The position numbers and the translations under genes are program-made. Of a stretch of DNA of 64,000 bases, positions 12,601 through 27,600 are shown in pieces (the stretch's first letter is position 1; the number at the start of each line of letters is the position of its first letter). The DNA comes from Mactromeris polynyma (Eukaryota > Mollusca > Bivalvia > Venerida > Mactridae): contig JASFXZ010000001.1 in the NCBI GenBank assembly GCA_032209605.1, positions 34,414,619 to 34,478,618 of the forward strand, written 5' to 3'. Below the pieces are notes generated by a model that was not told the origin of the DNA, made no database searches, and saw nothing but the letters and a program-made list of their open reading frames with translations.

Positions 12601-15600
12601 AAAACAAGCAGAAAAATACCATGATGAGTGTCAGGTTCGTGAGATTTTTGTCTAACGGTTTGACTGCGACGTGTTTCTGCCATTTTCTTCTTCTTGGAGC
12701 GAACCATGATCAGCATCACAGCAATAGTTCCTGAAAATATCAATACGTTTACGCTATACATTATTTACAGACGAGAATAGTATTTTAGAGAAGTCCAGGC
12801 CGCATTCACACAGCAGGGCCTATACTATCCTCGATACCCAGGCTATTCATAACATATGTGATACCCTGGACAAAAATCTCGTACTCATGAATAATTAATG
12901 AGGTGACATCCAGCCGCTTGATTGGCCGCATGACACACACCTCATGCGATACGGATAGCTTTTCACAAAGGAGAATCCTTCTTTTTGTTATCATCCATTT
13001 CATTGGTCGAGAAATGCTAATGAATATTCATGCTTTACGAAGTTTCGCTAGCAAAGGGTATCATATATGTTATGAATAGCCTGGGTAACGAGGATTGACT
13101 TTTCCACACAAATTTCTAGCGTACGAAATAAAACTAAACACACTAAATAGAACCACAATGTGAATGAGAATTAATGAAAACCGGTGAGGACGTTTAACTT
13201 GAATAAAAAGAGAGACCATTACCATACAATAGATGTACATGTATTAATCTACATTTCCGAAAGGTTACCCAGTACAAAACCTGTCCACAAGCAATGAAAT
13301 ATTAACTCAAACTCTGTCTTGTGGGACTAATGTAAAAATATAAATACTCATACATAACACAATCTACCACACGCTGTACTCAATGGATATTTAAATGTAG
13401 TCACAATTTCGAAACTATGAGCATTTATGATTTAAGAAGAAAGTGCATGTGTCACCGTGTGCACCAATTAATCAATTAAACTTGTTAATCAAATATATTC
13501 ACAAGGATTTTGTCAATATATGATCACTCATCGAAACAAATTAAAATGTTAAGTTGCTTTGCTAGAATTGTACACAAGTTCTACACGAAAATCGTTTCAT
13601 GTAAAACTTTTCATTGCGGTGTCACATTTAACTGTAATGTCATCGTATATCTTACCCCTCACAAAGACAGTTTTAAACTATCAGTAAAAGTATGGATTAT
13701 GTTCAGTCAAACTGTCACAGAGAAGATACATGTTACCCTGATTTATTGACAAACGAGTGGTAAAACCACTGAGCTAACAGTTCTGGTCCCGACTTTTACT
13801 GAAAATGCTACAAAACAGAAGTATCATATTGATGGACATGTATAATACATAAGTTACAACAAGTGATGTCAGCGAAATCATCTTTATGTCCTCAGCTAAT
13901 ACATTTATATACAGTAAAACCTCACTTAGAGACCACTTCAATAATAAGACCATCTCAAAATTAAGACCTCAATTTTCAAGTCCATTTTCACTGTTTTTGC
14001 TCTTTATTGAACCTCAATATTAAGACCACCTTAATAAGAAGACTGGTTTTCAAGAGGTCTAATCAGTGGTCTAAGTAATGAGGTGTTACTGTATTCCTTA
14101 AATGTATAAATGTACAAACTGACCGTTAGAAATGGGTAATATGAATACAAGGTGTTTCTTGCTTACCAGGAATGCACAAACCGAGTGCGAGAAATGAGAG
14201 TGCAAAGGAAATCTGTGAACTGTCCTTGCCAAAGAAGTAGTCATAATGTTGAAGTACTGTGCAGTTTTCTAGAACCAGTGTGTCGTTTATCTTATCATTG
14301 GTATTGCCGCGTAGTTGCTCGGGTTGGGGACAATAGCTTGCTGAAAATATAATGAGTGTGTACATGCCACGATCATCACATATAACCAGAAGTAGTTATG
14401 TACCGTACATTTGCTTATAGTATCAACTATTTGAAGATATTCATATATTATTGATTACTGCTCAACTTCTCTATAACTGACCTGAAAATTGCAATTAATG
14501 AATAATTAAAACACCTTTATCAACTCAATCGAAGGGGAAAGAAAAAATAAATTCTCAAAGATAATTTTACTGTTATATTTCTAAGTTTCCTGTCTTATAT
14601 ATGATATAAGCTGATACCGTTAACATTTTGGCCATAGATCATAAGAATAACAGTTAATATTAAGACATCTATGTAACTCAATTTCAGAAAAAAAACTTAG
14701 TGATTAAATTGATCTGTGTCAGATTGTCAAGTCATACACATATCATGTTTGTCTTTATATCATTCATAATACATCCTTGGTTATTGATGTAGTATCTGAC
14801 ACTGATCATGCCACTGTTAATGTAAAGACTTGAAAACACTGGCTCACTCATAATACACATTAAGATCAACCTCAGAGTTTGGATACGGGTTTTACTCATT
14901 TTATAACGGCGGAGGAGTTTGTAAGTCCTCGAGTATATTTATTAATTCTTAATTCGGTTAAACAAGTATTGTCACATATCGTAATATAGTTAAATGGATT
15001 TTTTCATAAAACAAAACCAACAACTTACAAAAATCTACAACAAACGGATTTGGGCTGATATCTGTTTCTTCAATGTCGGTTACTTGTAACACTATATCAA
15101 GAATTGTGGTATTCTTGATTTCTTCAATTTCTTTTTCCGTAAACAATCTGTATACATAATAATGTTACATTTATATACTGAACAAAACAGTATGTGTCTT
15201 CTATTTTTTGTCATAATTAATGATTGTTCCGCTCTGAAAACTAATAAGTTGTAGTTACATGTATACCTATATCTATCTATGTACATCCATATATGTATAT
15301 CTATATATGTTTTTTTTCTAATTTTACGATTAATATAATTATGTGGAATATGGTATGCACGAAAAGCTCTTCTTTAAAACTTCAATCAAATAGACAACAT
15401 AAAATAGGGAGTTTATTGTTTTATTTAAAAGTGTCTGACGAAATTCACTTAACCAAACTGGTGACAGGATATGCAGGGCCTATACATTTATGAGCGCATT
15501 ATTGTACCACTGTTATCATGTTCAAAGTTTAAGTTGTATAATACAGCCAAATATCTTACTTATTGTCCCTGTTTTCAAACCAAAATCTATCGCCATGGCG

Positions 15601-18600
15601 AATGCGAAGGAACTGGTCAAGAATAATCGCCTTAAACAACTCGCCGGGACCATTGGGTGTGGTTTCTAGAATTCCACCACTAAAAAGGTCGAGGTTATCA
15701 GGGGCTGTAGTCCCATACAATTCTTTCAAACGCTGGATAGGCTGGAAATATATGTAAATCTGACAAGTATATCACTGTGCTTATATAACCATGCTTACCT
15801 GTTTTTCAGTCAGCATGGCGGGATATCACACGTATCTTTAATTGATGTACAAAGCCAGCGTAACACACTTTTGTCGGCGTTTTATCATCTATCAACAGTT
15901 TTTTAGTTTTGCACGTCATAGGGTCAAACCAGTGTTCCTAGATTACCAACCAGCACTTATCTTTTCTTTCGAAAACAACTGACAACTTACCCACATGAAT
16001 GCAAGGTAGAGGAACAGTGACTTTGGGTGTCTTGTTTTCCATAAATTTGTCGCGGAGAACATACCCCTACCCGGGATTCGTATTTACGACCTTCAAATTC
16101 ATAGTCAGATGTTCTACTGGCTAAGATAACTAGCGAATTAAACAAACTTCGAATAGAAGGTTTGGCTTTTACATGTGCGTTACAATGTGTTTAATTGGTG
16201 TATTATTTACTAAATAACGCAATAAAGGTGTACGTTCGCAAGTTAATTGCAAATCCGCTAATCAATATGTCGCGTTATGGACTAAGTCACAGTAAGGGGA
16301 GAAGATGTGTCAGCGGCCGGGCAGCTCAGTCGGAAGAGCATTCATCCTGTAATCGAAAGGCCCCGGTCAGGCTGCACATTTTTCTCACCCTGTGACAAAT
16401 ATATTGATGTTCTTTAGAGAAATTAATAACATAATTAATAAGCATGTGATAAAATGTAACAGTTTTATTTAGCGGTATAATATGTAATGATAGAAAGATA
16501 TTATATCACGATCAATACATGTGTACCAGTATAATGAAATATATGCGACAAATTATTCAAACAAAGGATATTGTGTTGGTATATATATAACAGGTTGATA
16601 TGCGCTTAATAAAAGTAACCCCAAATTATCAGAAGGCCTGTCTTCTAGAAAAATCAAACGTGTATGCATCATGTTCATATGGCCCTGAAAATCTTTATGA
16701 ATGTGTTTCACGTTTGAACTGACTAAACGTTCGTATAGACCACTTTTATGAACATTACAGCATCTGGGCATTGTGTCATATACATACCTCGCCCATATAC
16801 GAATCATTCATATAATTAAAGGCGAGTCTGTCAGCATCAAGAGGAAAGTCATCATCGGTGATCGTATAGTTATTTATATCTTCCCATGATTCTATGCGTG
16901 GTAAACCATAAGCTTCTCTAACTGAATTATAATCCGGAAGTCCATGGTCACGTGCTCGTTGGATGTTAATAGCTACAAGGTCACGACGTGAAAACTCTAG
17001 AGGACCAAACACATTTTCTAAAATAAAAAATAAAAACTCTTAGCTATGATACGTTAATCGTATTTGTCAGTTATATGACAATAATACAACATCCTGCGAT
17101 TTCATATTGCAAGAATGCTTAACATTCATTTTCGTGTCAGTTACTAGTTTTTTCAAATTAAATTAAAAATAACGTCGATCATAGAAATCGTCGAATATCC
17201 TCGACATATCGATTTGTTACTTTTCATTCACTTCCAGACGCAGTAAAACATGATAGTTAATTATGGGCAAACATCCAGCAAATAGCATCAACGTAGCTGA
17301 TTTATGTCCCATTGCTTCTAAAAGCAATGCTAACAATTTTAAGGCAATATTTGTGTTAAATGTATCGTCAAAAATACAAAGGTTACGCATACGGGGCATC
17401 TCAACAGAGCGATACATTTTGCAAAGTTCTGGTTTGGTTGAGATTTTGTTTGTCTTCATTGTTGCTAATTTGTGAGGACAACTATATTACTACATGAAAA
17501 TCGGTTGTTGCAAACAGTCTGATGCTAATGAGAGGATTCTGTATAGATTGAACAGTAAGTTGTGTGCTCCTGAAATTGTCTGTGAATATAATAGAGATGT
17601 TACCTCGTAGATCTGGGACAACAATATTATCTTCCCGTTCAGCACGAGTAGAGGACAAACCTAACAACATGTTGTCGAAAGCATCGCTTGATGAATTCAA
17701 AAACTCCTGCAACATAATTATAGACATAGTTAGATGGTCATGTCTTACTGTGGTGTTATAATCGCGACATCTTGTCAGAATTTACAAGTAAATCAATAAA
17801 ATGTTTCAAATTTCCCGAACATTAATCGAACAGTTTTTGTAATAAAACCCTTCTAAAATCTGATATCATAGTTACAAATACTATTATAAAACGTTTTCAA
17901 AGAAGTCTTGTTCGCAGGTGAAATATAGTTCATTTCATTAAAGTTACAATTTAATGAACATTTTATACACCCTGATTTTAAACATATGCCCAGAATAGGT
18001 TTTTAGAAATCTCAATATTTATAGTGATCAGATGTAATTTCCTCTTTGATATTAACAACTGTCTGATTGAGAATTAAAAATATTGACAGACAATTCGGTG
18101 GTGCGTGTCATAGTTACAAGCACTGTCATTGATAATCAGACTGGCATGTATTCTAAAGATGCATTTTGTCCAAGAAGGAAACATCTGGTAAATGTGCATA
18201 ATGCGCTTCTAAAATGTTATGCGAACAAAATATTTTAAAGTACTCTTCTTCTGTACAATAAAGAGTTGTTTATCCCAAGATATCATACCTGAGGATTCCA
18301 GAATGAATTACAGAGGCGTACAGCATGTACTTGTCCACTGTCTCCTGGTATTTTGATCGGCAACTTATCCCAATTACAGTTTTTATCCCTAAAATGCAGT
18401 TCAGTGACAGTGACAAACATAGCACCAGTATATAATCAAACTGGATCAATTTTACATCCAAAAACCATTCGTCCTAAAAAACGATTATAGCATTGTTTAT
18501 TTTCTCAAACTGAAAGACTTTTCTATTTGGTCAACCTATATGTACACATCGTGATGTTATCTTCTATAGAGAGTTTGTTTCTTTCAAACTGATACTAGTT

Positions 18601-21600
18601 CATTTTATGCATAAATGTATTTTGGATATTTGTATTTTTAAGATTATGAAAAGGGTTTATTCAAACTGCATTAATATGGTTGAGGTTTATCACCCATTTT
18701 GACACATATAACAGTGATCAATCAGAAAAGCATTCGGGTATCTTCTATAATCTTCAAACTCAGGACGCCACTAATGTCGGACTATAGCAGTTACACTATA
18801 TTCGCAAATTATGTCTTCAAAATGAACAACTAGACTACCGTATCCAAGTACCGGGTGAAACCAGGGTATGTCTAAATCTAAAAGCTGCAGACTGGAACTC
18901 AAAATGAACAACTAGACAATGTTCAGCCTACCTTATCCAAGTACCGGGTGTAACCAGAGTATGTCTAAATCTAAAAGCTGCAGACTGGAACTCAAAATGA
19001 ACAACTAGACAATGTTCAGCATACCTTATCCAAGTACCGGGTGTAACCAGAGTATGTCTAAATCTAAAAGCTGCAGACTGGAACTCAAAATGAACAACTA
19101 GACAATGTTCAGCCTACCTTATCCAAGTACCGGGTGTAACCAGAGTATGTCCAAATCTAAAAGCTGCAGACTGGAACTCTTGTGTAATACCTGGGTGTAC
19201 GTTTGGATCATATCCTCTATATGGACCTGTATCAAACAAGAATATAAAGAGACATACTACAAAGCAGTGAACATATTAAAAGCCAGTGTATCCAATATCA
19301 GACTTTAGGAGGGGAAAAGCATGGGCTTGTAGTGTATCAATTAACTGACATATGTTCTAGCTGATATACATTGTACATTCTCAACTGATAGCAAGGTATG
19401 CAACATCTTTCAGTATTACTCTTTATATCTAAATATCGTATAGCCATGGTATCGCTCCTCCGGTCGCCCACATTCAACAACCGCCCTCATTCAACAACTG
19501 CTCTCATTCAACAACTACCCTCACTCATCAACCGCCCTCATTCAACAACCAACCTCATTCAACAACAGCCCACATTCAACAACCGCCCTCATTCAACAAC
19601 TGTCATCATTCAACAACCGCCCTCATGCAACAACTGCTCTAATTCATCAACTGCCAACATTCAACAACCGCCTTCATTCAATAACCGCCCTCATTCAACA
19701 ACCGCTCTCATTCAACAACTGCTCTCATTCAACCGCCCTCATTCAACAACCGCTCTCATTCAACAACTGCTCTCATTCAACAACCGCCCTCATTCAACAA
19801 CCGCTCTCATTCAACAACTGCTCTCATTCAACAACCGCCCTCATTCAACAACTGCTCTCATTCAACAACCGCTCTCATTCAACAACCGCTCTCATTCAAC
19901 CTCCCTCATTCAACAACCGCTCTCATTCAACAACTGCTCTCATTCAACAACCGCTCTCATTCAACCGCCCTCATTCAACAACCGCTCTCATTCAACAACT
20001 GCTCTCATTCAACAACCGTTCTCATTCAACAACTGCTCTCATTCAACCGCCCTCATTCAACAACCGCTCTCATTCAACAACCGCTCTCATTCAACAACCT
20101 CTCTCATTCAACTGACCTCATTCAACCGCCCTCATTCAACAACCGCTCTCATTCAACAACCGCCCTCATTCAACAACCGCTCTCATTCAACAACCGCTCT
20201 CATTCAACAACCGCTCTCATTCAACAACCGCCCACATTCAACAACCGCTCTCATTCAACAACCGCCCACATTCAACAACCGCCCACATTCAACAACCGCC
20301 CTCATTCAACAACCACTCTCATTCAACAACCACCCACATTCAACAACCGCTCTCATTCAACAACCGCCCTCATTCAACAACCGCCCTCATTCAACAACCG
20401 CCCTCATTCAACAACCACCCTCATTCAACAACCGCCCTCATTCAACAACCGCCCACATTCAACAACGGCTCTCATTCAACAACCGCCCACATTCAACAAC
20501 CGCTCTCATTCAACAACCGCTCTCATTCAACAACCGCCCACATTCAACAACCGCCCACATTCAACAACCGCCCACATTCAACAACCGCCCACATTCAACA
20601 ACCACTCTCATTCAACAACTGCCCACATTCAACAACCGCCCACATTCAACAACCGCCCACATTCAACAACCGCCCACATTCAACAACCGCCCACATTCAA
20701 CAACCACTCTCATTCAACAACCGCCCACATTCAACAACCGCCCTCATTCAACAACCACTCTCATTCAACAACCACCCACATTCAACAACCGCTCTCATTC
20801 AACAACCGCCCTCATTCAACAACCGCCCTCATTCAACAACCGCCCTCATTCAACAACCACCCTCATTCAACAACCGCCCTCATTCAACAACCGCCCACAT
20901 TCAACAACGGCTCTCATTCAACAACCGCCCACATTCAACAACCGCTCTCATTCAACAACCGCTCTCATTCAACAACCGCCCACATTCAACAACCGCCCAC
21001 ATTCAACAACCGCCCACATTCAACAACCGCCCACATTCAACAACCACTCTCATTCAACAACTGCCCACATTCAACAACCGCTCTCATTCAACAACCGCCA
21101 TCATTCAACAACCCCCCTCATTCAACAACCGCCCTCATTCAACAACCGCCCTCATTCAACAACCGCTCTCATTCAACAACCGCCATCATTCAACAACCGC
21201 CCACATTCAACAACCGCTCTCATTCAACAACCGCCCACATTCAACAACCGCTCTCATTCAACAACCGCCATCATTCAACAACCGCCCTCATTCAACAACC
21301 GCCCTCATTCAACAACCGCCCTCATTCAACAACCGCCCTCATTCAACAACCGCCCTCATTCAACAACCGCTCTCATTCAACCGCCCTCATTCAACAACTG
21401 CTCTCATTCAACCACCATCATTCAACAACCGCCCTCATTCAACAACCGCTCTCATTCAACAACCGCTCTCATTTAACCGCCGTCATTCAACAACTGCTCT
21501 CATTCAACCGCCCTCATTCAACAACTGCTCTCATTCAACAACCGCTCTCATTCAACAACCGCTCTCATTCAACCGCCCTCATTCAACAACTGCTCTCATT

Positions 21601-24600
21601 CAACCACCATCATTCAACAACCGCCATCATTCAACTACCGCCCTCATTCAACAACTGCCCTCATTCAACAACCGCTCTCATTCAACCACCCTCATTCAAC
21701 CGCCCTCATTCAACAACCACCCTAATTCATTAACCGCCCTCATTCAACAACTTCTCTCATTCAACAACCATTCTCATTCAACAACCGCCCTCATTCATTA
21801 ACTGCTCTCATTCAACCGCCCTCATTCAACCGCCCTAATTCAACAACCACCCTAATTCATTAACCGTCCTCATTCAACAACCGCTCTCATTCAACAACCA
21901 TTCTCATTCAACAACCGCCCTCATTCAACAACTGCTCTCATTCAACCGCCCTCATTCAACAACCGCTCTCATTCAACTGCCCTCATTCAACAACCTCTCT
22001 CATTCAACCGCCCTCATTCAACAACCGCTCTCATTCAACAACCGCCCTCATTCAACAACCGCTCTCATTCCACAACCGACCTCATTCAACAACCGCTCTC
22101 ATTCAACAACCGCTCTCATTCAACAACCGCCCTCATTCAACAACCACCCTCATTCAACAACCGCTCTCATTCAACAACCACCCTCATTCAACAACTGCCC
22201 TCATTCAACAACCGCTCTCATTCAACAACCGCCCTCATTCAACAACCGCCCTCATTCAACAACCGCTCTCATTCAACAACCGCTCTCATTCAACAACCGC
22301 CCTCATTCAACAACCGCCCTCATTCAACCGCTCTCATTCAACAACTGCTCTCATTCAACCACCCTCATTCAACCGCCCTCATTCAACAACCACCCTAATT
22401 CATTAACCGCCCTCATTCAACAACCTCTCTCATTCAACAACCATTCTCATTCAACAACCGCCCTCATTCAACAACAGCTCTCATTCAACAACCGCCCTCA
22501 TTCAACAACCACTCTCATTCAACAACCACCCACATTCAACAACCGCTCTCATTCAACAACCGCCCTCATTCAACAACCGCCCTCATTCAACAACCGCCCT
22601 CATTCAACAACCACCCTCATTCAACAACCGCCCTCATTCAACAACCACCCTCATTCAACAACCGCTCTCATTCAACAACCGCCCTCATTCAACAACCGCC
22701 CTCATTCAACAACCGCTCTCATTCAACCGCCCTCATTCAACAACCGCCCTCATTCAACAACCGCTCTCATTCAACCGCCCTCATTCAACAACTGCTTTCA
22801 TTCAACCACCCTCATTCAACAACTGCTCTCATTCAACAACCGCTCTCATTCAACCGCCCTCATTCAACAATTGCTTTCATTCAACCACCCTCATTCAACA
22901 ACCGCTCTCATTCAACAACCGCTTTCATTCAACCACCCTCATTCAACAACCGCTCTCATTCAACCGCCCTCATTCAACAACTGCTCTCATTCAACCGCCC
23001 TCATTCAACAACTGCTTTCATTCAACCACCCTCATTCAACAACTGCCCTCATTCAACAACCGCTTTCATTCAACCACCCTCATTCAACAACCGCTCTCAT
23101 TCAACAACTGCTCTCATTCAACCGCCCTCATTCAACAACTGCTTTCATTCAACCACCCTCATTCAACCGCCCTTAAATCAACCGCCCTCATTCAACAACT
23201 GCCCTCATTCAACAACCGCCCTCATTCAACAACCGCCCGGCCTCATTCAACCACCCTCATTCAACAACCGCCCTCATTCAACCGCCCTCATTCAACAACT
23301 GCCCTCATTGAACAACCGCCCTCATTCAACAACCGCTCTCATTCAACAACTGCCCTCATTCAACAACCACCCTCATTCAACAACCGCCCTCATTCAACAA
23401 CCGCCCTCATTCAACCACCCTTATTCAACAACCGCCCTCATTCAACAACCGCCCTCATTCAACCACCCTCATTCGACCACCCTCATTCAACCGCCCTTAA
23501 ATCAACCGTCCTCATTCAACAACTGCCCTTATTCATCAATCACTTTAAAAAAGAAGTCGAATTGTCGTCTTTTTACAACATTTCATTCATTCTCGGCGCT
23601 ACCTCGTTTCTGTAATTACCTTTATACAAAGTATCCCAGGTGAATAGAAACTTTACCTTAAACCTATAACTTAATATCTATAAGTAATATTCTACATCTA
23701 CTGAAGATAATTATACCGCTGTTATACACTAAACACTCAGCAAATAATAATAGCATTCTACTTACTGCTTGAATCTGAACCAGAGTAATCCGGCATTTGA
23801 AATTTGGTTCCATTTTTGACCACTTCTAACCAAGATGGCAACCAATCATACATAACGATTTGCTGCAACAAACATCGTTGTTTAAATAATTACATGATGT
23901 AGGGATATAAGAGTACTGTGTCTAACAACATAATATAATAATAATAAGAAGTATGCCTAACACCTAGATTATTTATTATTCTAATGGAGACCTTAGAAAG
24001 CTGTTTTATCTATATTAGGTGTTGCATACAAATATAAGCATTGTTTAGTAGTAATACTTTCCTATTAAAAACTTATTAGAAATACAAAATTATTAAAAAC
24101 TTTATTCGTTCTACATTCTTAATTTGTGTTACATTACATTTCTGTTCAAACCAAAACATGTTTGAAGAAAAAAAGCTAAACATTTATTTCCTCTACGAAA
24201 ACCTTCACTATCTTAAAAATACAATATACATTATTAATTATATAGGTTGTTCGCTGACTATATTTTGGGGAGTATAACTTGTCAACAGTCTGTATAACGA
24301 ATTTAAAATACTGCAAATCCATTTTTTCATCAGAACTAAGAAAACCGTGCAAGACTTTGATTTCATATCTATATAAGCATATTCTAGATCTAATAAAGTA
24401 GACCTATGCATTGTTTTTGCGTTATAAAATATGTTTTAGTTCAAAATAATCCCAAAAACTGAAACGTTTCATTTCGAAATAGGATGGAAATAATTTCTGT
24501 AGATCAAGTTCTATTTTCATTACACTCTCACGTATATTGCCTGTATTGTATACCCCATAATGTACTTCAATATTTCATCGTTAAGCGCTCGCTTGATTCT

Positions 24601-27600
24601 AGAATTCATTTAATAACATTGAAGTCATGAAACTGAAATGAGTTACCACTTAAAAATCAATCGTTTTGAATATTAATAAAAGCACATACGTGATATTTTT
24701 AATATATATGACTTATTTATGAAGATCAGTCGTCAATTTTCAGTAACTTACGGACATCGAGCGATAAAAGTTTTCAAGTCGAGCAGTCCGCAAAAAAACT
24801 CACGAGGGGCATGAAGGGGACATTAGTTCTGAACTCATATATCCTATCAGCGCCGTGTATACATAATATATACGCGAGCCTCTAACCAATGAAATAACTA
24901 GATTTGTATTTGCAGTATTATAAATAATTATATTGACGTCGAATGTTGTTGAGTAAGATATCATGCATGCAGAGAACAGATTGTTCCCACATTTACAATA
25001 TTTACCTCCCTTGTTCTGAATTGTCGGCCTAAATCAGATATACAAAAATAACTTATTTATTATGCTCATGCGGGGAGTTGGCTCAGAAAGTTGAAAACAG
25101 TGGTTGTCACATGCAAATTCTCGTGGTATTTTCTCATTTATCACATACTACTCATATAAGGGCTTATCAGTTGTGCCTATCAAAATGGCTGTTGATTAAG
25201 AACTAGGGAGGTAACTATTTTAGATTTGAAATAACTATATCAGAGAACAAACCTGATGAACGGCTATAACTTTTTTCCTCGCGAGGTTAAAAACTTGCTC
25301 GTCATTCAGGTCGCCGTGTTTCTTATGAATTTCGTCAGCGACAAAATTATGATAGCGGAACCAGAGAACTCCAAATGCTAGAATGAATGGGTTCTCATTT
25401 CCTCTTGGATTGCCCAGACCTGTGACAGAGTGAATGAATATATCAATGCTATAATGATTGCGCAGTCTGTTGATTATTACACAAGATCAGCATAGATATA
25501 AGCGAGGCTCACAAATATGTACGTATGTACATTAAAACTCACTCAAAAACCACCTCAATAATATGACCACTTCAGTATAAGCCCGATATTTTCATGTCTA
25601 TTTTCGCTATTTGCTCATTATTCGATCTCGAATTTAAGATCACCTCAACAGTAAGACCACCTGAATAAATAGATCAACATTTCTAGTCCATTTTCATTAT
25701 TTTGCTCATTATTTGACCTCGATATTAAGACCACCTAAATAATAAGACCAACATTTTCAAGACAATTCTCACTGACGTGCTCTTTGTTCCACAACGATAT
25801 TAAGACCACCTCAATAAGAAGACCAGTTTTAACGAGTCCAAAGGGTGGTATTATTATCGAGGTATTACATAAAACAGCACCATTTCAGGTGCACCTGCAT
25901 TGTAGACAAGGACAGTGCAATGCGCCATATAATTGTTAAATGATCTAAGCTGGAAATTAAACCAAAACAGCATTAAAAATGTTATATATACCAACACAAA
26001 CTTGAGTTTAACAAAGATTATTAATATCAGCATAGTCGCAATCAAAGTCAGTTTTTACTAGAATTACAAATTCTTCTTAAAATAGTTAAATGTGACTACG
26101 TACGCCAAAATCTTGCCACAGGTTTAAGTTCATGTTCTCGAGGAGGTGGTGGGTTTGCCATAGGAAGTCTGATATCATTATCGGCAGGAAAACTGTTTTT
26201 AATGTCAGCGGCTGGATTCTGTGCCTTCAGTCTGCCGGGATATGTTTCACTAAGTTCTCGTATAGAGTCTGTCCATGCCTTGCCTGCTCCGTACATCAAG
26301 TTACCATCTATGTATGGTGTTATCTCATTCAACTAGAACATAAACAAGATTCATTGTATAGTACTTATTAAATTATACTATTCCGAAACCAAAATTAACA
26401 AGAGCTTTGTCGACAGGTGATGACGAAAACCACCCTCATTCAATAACCGCTCTCATTCAAAACCGTAAAGACTTCTTAGAATATGTACTTCTCACTTCAG
26501 TACCGGTGCTTAACAGAGCGTGTCGATATGCATATGAAAGAAAATGTCACTTCTGCAGTTGTGTAGAAGATGAGTTTCAATTTTTGTTTGAATGTAAATT
26601 AAAAATAGCTATAGAAACAAGTACATGTATATCCATTTTTATTATGGACAAAACCCAAACATACTAAAGTTTAGAGAACTGCTACTATCCAGAAATGAAA
26701 AGGTAGTGAAAGACTTGTCAGTTTATTTATTGAAGAGCTTTGAATTGAGTGAACAATCCATGTAAAACAAACTAAATACACTTTTATCTCATATTGAAAT
26801 CATTGGGGTTTTGTTGTATTTTTGTGTGTATTTTAGTCTGTATTACAGTAATTCAGTCATTCTAAGTACTTATGATTGTTATAAATTAAATGGTGGCTGA
26901 TGTAAGTTCTTTTCTCTTACCACTTATTCCTATTTTCATGTTAACATGCATATGTTGGATGCTTGTAGAATGTGCTGCATATTTTCATATGTGTTTTTCC
27001 TACTTTAGTATCAACTTCAAATATGGTAGATAAAAATGTATAGTGGTATCTATAAGAATGATGTATACCGGTAATTTAAACATGTATTATTTCTTGATTT
27101 AACATAATGTGTATTTATATAACTTGTAATTATGAATCATGGGCATAATGCATTAATTTCTAAATAAAGTATCATATATCATATATCATATATTCAATGC
27201 CGGTAATATACAAATACACAAAATTACATGAAACTGGTGTCGCTGAGCAAGTGGGAGACTACTAGAATGTCGCATATTCTCTATACGTTTCATACAAAAC
27301 TCGACGTTCAATGCGACTGTTGAAAAATTTGTTCACCTGTTGTCGAGGGTTGTTAGGGGAATATCCTGTACTCTGATCATAACGTGTACGTAAAATGGGC
27401 ATTTCAATGTTGCCTTTATTGTCAGGATCAAAATTGGGCTCATTAATGTCCGACTGTACTGGAATGTTGAAAAACTCCCTCGGACATCCTGGTCTCTGAG
27501 CATCCAAAATTTCCTCCACCACTTGTTGGCCTAAAAGTAAACATGTATATACGCATAACACGTTAAATCGTCAATCGAAATGGTCGACACTACAGAAGCA

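Noticed and set aside
19398..21476. 692-codon open frame with 17-residue repeats ([14 protein letters not shown] type)
   Set aside because: It is the 17-bp minisatellite read in frame, antisense inside intron 7 of DUOX; no start context, domain or non-repetitive part.
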